From: an uncultured Paludibacter sp.
GTDB lineage: Bacteria > Bacteroidota > Bacteroidia > Bacteroidales > Paludibacteraceae
Reading direction: 5' to 3'
Assembly (NCBI GenBank): GCA_937897985.1
Contig: CALCBD010000062.1
Location: 116,304 to 180,303 of the forward strand
Length of the DNA: 64,000 nt
In this document: piece by piece, positions 62,624 through 64,000 of the stretch
Layout of the letters: the number at the start of each line of letters is the position of its first letter
Numbering within the stretch: position 1 is the first letter of the stretch
Translations under genes and position numbers: made by a program
Notes under the pieces: model-generated
The model's database searches: none
Told to the model about the DNA's origin: nothing
What the model saw: only the letters and a program-made list of their open reading frames with translations

Positions 62624-63076
62624 TCAGTTGGTTTTTTTATTTCTGCATTTATTACAAATCCCGTAAATATAAAGTGAATAATGTGAAGGTTCGAAATTAC
62701 TGAACTTCTTTGTCTGAATGATTGTACGGATTTTTTTATCGGAAAACTCCTTGACTGTTCCGCACAATGAGCATACCAGGTGGTGATGTGTTGTGTTCGA
62801 AAAAGTTTTTTCGAATTGAGCTGTTTGTCCGACAAACGGATGTTTGACAATTAAACTGCAATCGAGGAGCAAATCGAGTGTATTGTAAATTGTAGCCAGG
62901 CTCACACGATATTCTTTTTGCATGGCTTTATAGAGTAATTCAGCGTCGAAATGACCCTCATGCTGATAGATGTGTTCGAGTATGGCGTAGCGTTCGGGAG
63001 TTTTACGATGCTCTTTTTTTTTCAGATAATCAGTGAAAATCTCCTTTATTCCTTCAAATGAATATTCTTCTTTCAT
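62624..63076 (-). CDS. Fur-family metal-dependent transcriptional regulator
   Basis: A 150-residue protein. The N-terminal winged helix (about 10-85, KTPERYAILEHIYQHEGHFDAELLY...SLATIYNTLDLLLDC) is followed by the dimerisation domain. That domain has the histidine-rich metal site TTHHHLVCSLCG (about 95-106), and a second cysteine pair lies at CNKC near the end, giving the structural zinc site. Whether it senses iron, peroxide (PerR) or zinc cannot be told from the sequence. A -7 box TACTTTTG lies 20 bases upstream of the start. Confidence 0.92.
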   Translation of the reverse strand: MKEEYSFEGIKEIFTDYLKKKEHRKTPERYAILEHIYQHEGHFDAELLYKAMQKEYRVSLATIYNTLDLLLDCSLIVKHPFVGQTAQFEKTFSNTTHHHLVCSLCGTVKEFSDKKIRTIIQTKKFSNFEPSHYSLYIYGICNKCRNKKTN

Positions 63077-63095
63077 TTTATCTCATGTTGGATTA

Positions 63096-63103
63096 CAAAA
63101 GTA
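63096..63103 (-). promoter_or_regulatory. -7 box of the Fur-family/purA transcript
   Basis: The minus strand reads TACTTTTG, and the box is part of a dyad AAAAGT-ACA-ACTTTT (63097-63111). No consensus -33 element was found. The dyad could be an autoregulatory operator. Confidence 0.45.
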
Positions 63104-63124
63104 CAACTTTTCGGAGTAATATAA

Positions 63125-63826
63125 TTAAAATCCGTTCAAAAAATCAATTTCTTGTTTCAATTCGTTGTTAATGTATTCAATAGATCTGCTTTTGACAGGA
63201 CTGACAACATCCGTTTTATTGAGTAGATATTCTTTCACTTCAGGCCCCTTACGTACCAAACGTGCCAGCAATGTTGCTATTGATTTATAAAGCAGAAAAT
63301 CGTCGGTCACTGCAAGTTCAAATGCTTTATCGATAAGTTTTACTGCCGTTTGATATGTAAAACGGTCGTAAATCCTTGTTGCAAGTGTAAAACCTGTAAT
63401 CTGCATCCAAAGTTCATTCGAGTCGGTACAGATGAAACACAATTTCTCCGCATAAGGCAATTTGCTCAGCAGATTCATGCTGATTTGTTCGGCCAGTTCT
63501 ATTTGATTGATTTGCTGAATGCGGCTCAGTGATTTTTCAATGCTCAGTTTTTCGATCGGTTCGATGAGTGTCGATAAAATTTTTGTTTCCCTGATATCGA
63601 GGGTCCATAAACCCTGGGCAATGTCGGCATTTTTTTCAGTTTCAGCTGCAATTTCTTTTAATCGGGGTATGGATACTCCAAAGTTTTTATTGTAATAAAT
63701 TCCGTTTTTTTCCATTTGTTCCGAAACGATTCCGTTCATTGACAACATAAGTTTTTGTTTGATTTTTGAAATCTGTGAGTCAATTTCCGGATTGGAAAAG
63801 TAAAAATTCTTCATATTTTCACACAT
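63125..63826 (-). CDS. HEAT-repeat DNA-alkylation-repair-like protein
   Basis: A 233-residue all-helical protein resembling the AlkD-type DNA alkylation repair family. It has an N-terminal helical segment with YYNKNFGVSIPRLKEIAAE (about 45-63), then ALWTLDIRE-like IAQGLWTLDIRETKILSTLI, EQISMNLLSKLPYAEKL and SNELWMQITGFTLATRIYD. AlkD homologues excise alkylated bases; many Bacteroidetes members of this clade are uncharacterised. An alternative ATG at 63814 would trim four residues. It is divergent from tRNA-His. Confidence 0.75.
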   Translation of the reverse strand: MCENMKNFYFSNPEIDSQISKIKQKLMLSMNGIVSEQMEKNGIYYNKNFGVSIPRLKEIAAETEKNADIAQGLWTLDIRETKILSTLIEPIEKLSIEKSLSRIQQINQIELAEQISMNLLSKLPYAEKLCFICTDSNELWMQITGFTLATRIYDRFTYQTAVKLIDKAFELAVTDDFLLYKSIATLLARLVRKGPEVKEYLLNKTDVVSPVKSRSIEYINNELKQEIDFLNGF

Positions 63827-63880
63827 TAAATGTTTATAATCAGCAAGTTGAAAAAAGAGTTCAGTTTTTAGTCAAAACCC

Positions 63881-63911
63881 TTGCACAAAATCGAATACTG
63901 TATTATCTTTG
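63881..63911 (+). promoter_or_regulatory. Promoter of tRNA-His
   Basis: TTG (63881-63883), 20 bases, TATCTTTG (63904-63911), matching the Bacteroidetes consensus and lying 13 bases before the first tRNA base. Confidence 0.8.
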
Positions 63912-63924
63912 CAAGCCAAAACAC

Positions 63925-64000
<76 letters not shown>

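Overview
The window is a chromosomal segment of about 40% GC from a member of the Bacteroidota, probably order Bacteroidales. The evidence is SusC/SusD proteins and DUF4249, DUF4998 and DUF5000 lipoproteins, promoters of the Bacteroidetes form TTTG-N19/20-TAnnTTTG, C-terminal domains of the type IX secretion kind, and a Bacteroidetes-like rpmH/PASTA/rluD/ddl order. No genus can be named from the sequence alone. I see no phage, CRISPR array, complete insertion sequence or replication origin.

Region 1 (1-6100) holds the tail of an outer-membrane barrel protein with its DUF4249 lipoprotein, then a leftward housekeeping block: a gene of unknown function, polyprenyl diphosphate synthase, D-Ala-D-Ala ligase, RluD, a PASTA protein and ribosomal protein L34. 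Region 2 (6100-14100) holds single enzymes and envelope functions: hydrolase, methyltransferase, a membrane-bound LytTR regulator with a LiaF-like protein, MscL, class II aldolase, TerC and Asd. Region 3 (14100-29440) holds a lamin-tail surface protein, a rightward run of four FKBP-family genes (the third lacks its catalytic domain), an Lrp/AsnC regulator, TrpS, two small unknowns, an esterase, a HAD phosphatase, a heterodimeric ABC exporter, an unknown and a BASS-type transporter.

Region 4 (29700-60000) is the main accessory region: a polysaccharide utilization locus. A 27-kb leftward array reads susC, susD, two lipoproteins, a large secreted protein of unknown function, three GH95-type proteins (one with an altered catalytic residue), a CE20/sialate-esterase-like protein, a GH2 beta-galactosidase, an unassigned secreted protein and a thioredoxin-TonB fusion. 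Divergent from susC, across 1.07 kb without a gene, is a GH74-like enzyme with a T9SS sorting domain. GH74 backbone cleavage, GH95 fucose removal, esterase deacetylation and GH2 galactose removal together fit acetylated fucogalactoxyloglucan, but GH31 alpha-xylosidase and GH3 are absent, so the substrate is inferred. No regulator is encoded next to the locus. Between two of the GH95-type genes lies the stump of a further copy, ending inside a perfect palindrome.

Region 5 (60000-64000) holds tRNA-Arg(CCG), a YugP-type zinc peptidase, purA, a Fur-family regulator, a HEAT-like DNA-alkylation-repair-like protein and tRNA-His(GTG) at the window edge. Several short palindromic intergenic elements, including a nested 152-bp one at 57048-57199, look like dispersed non-coding repeats.
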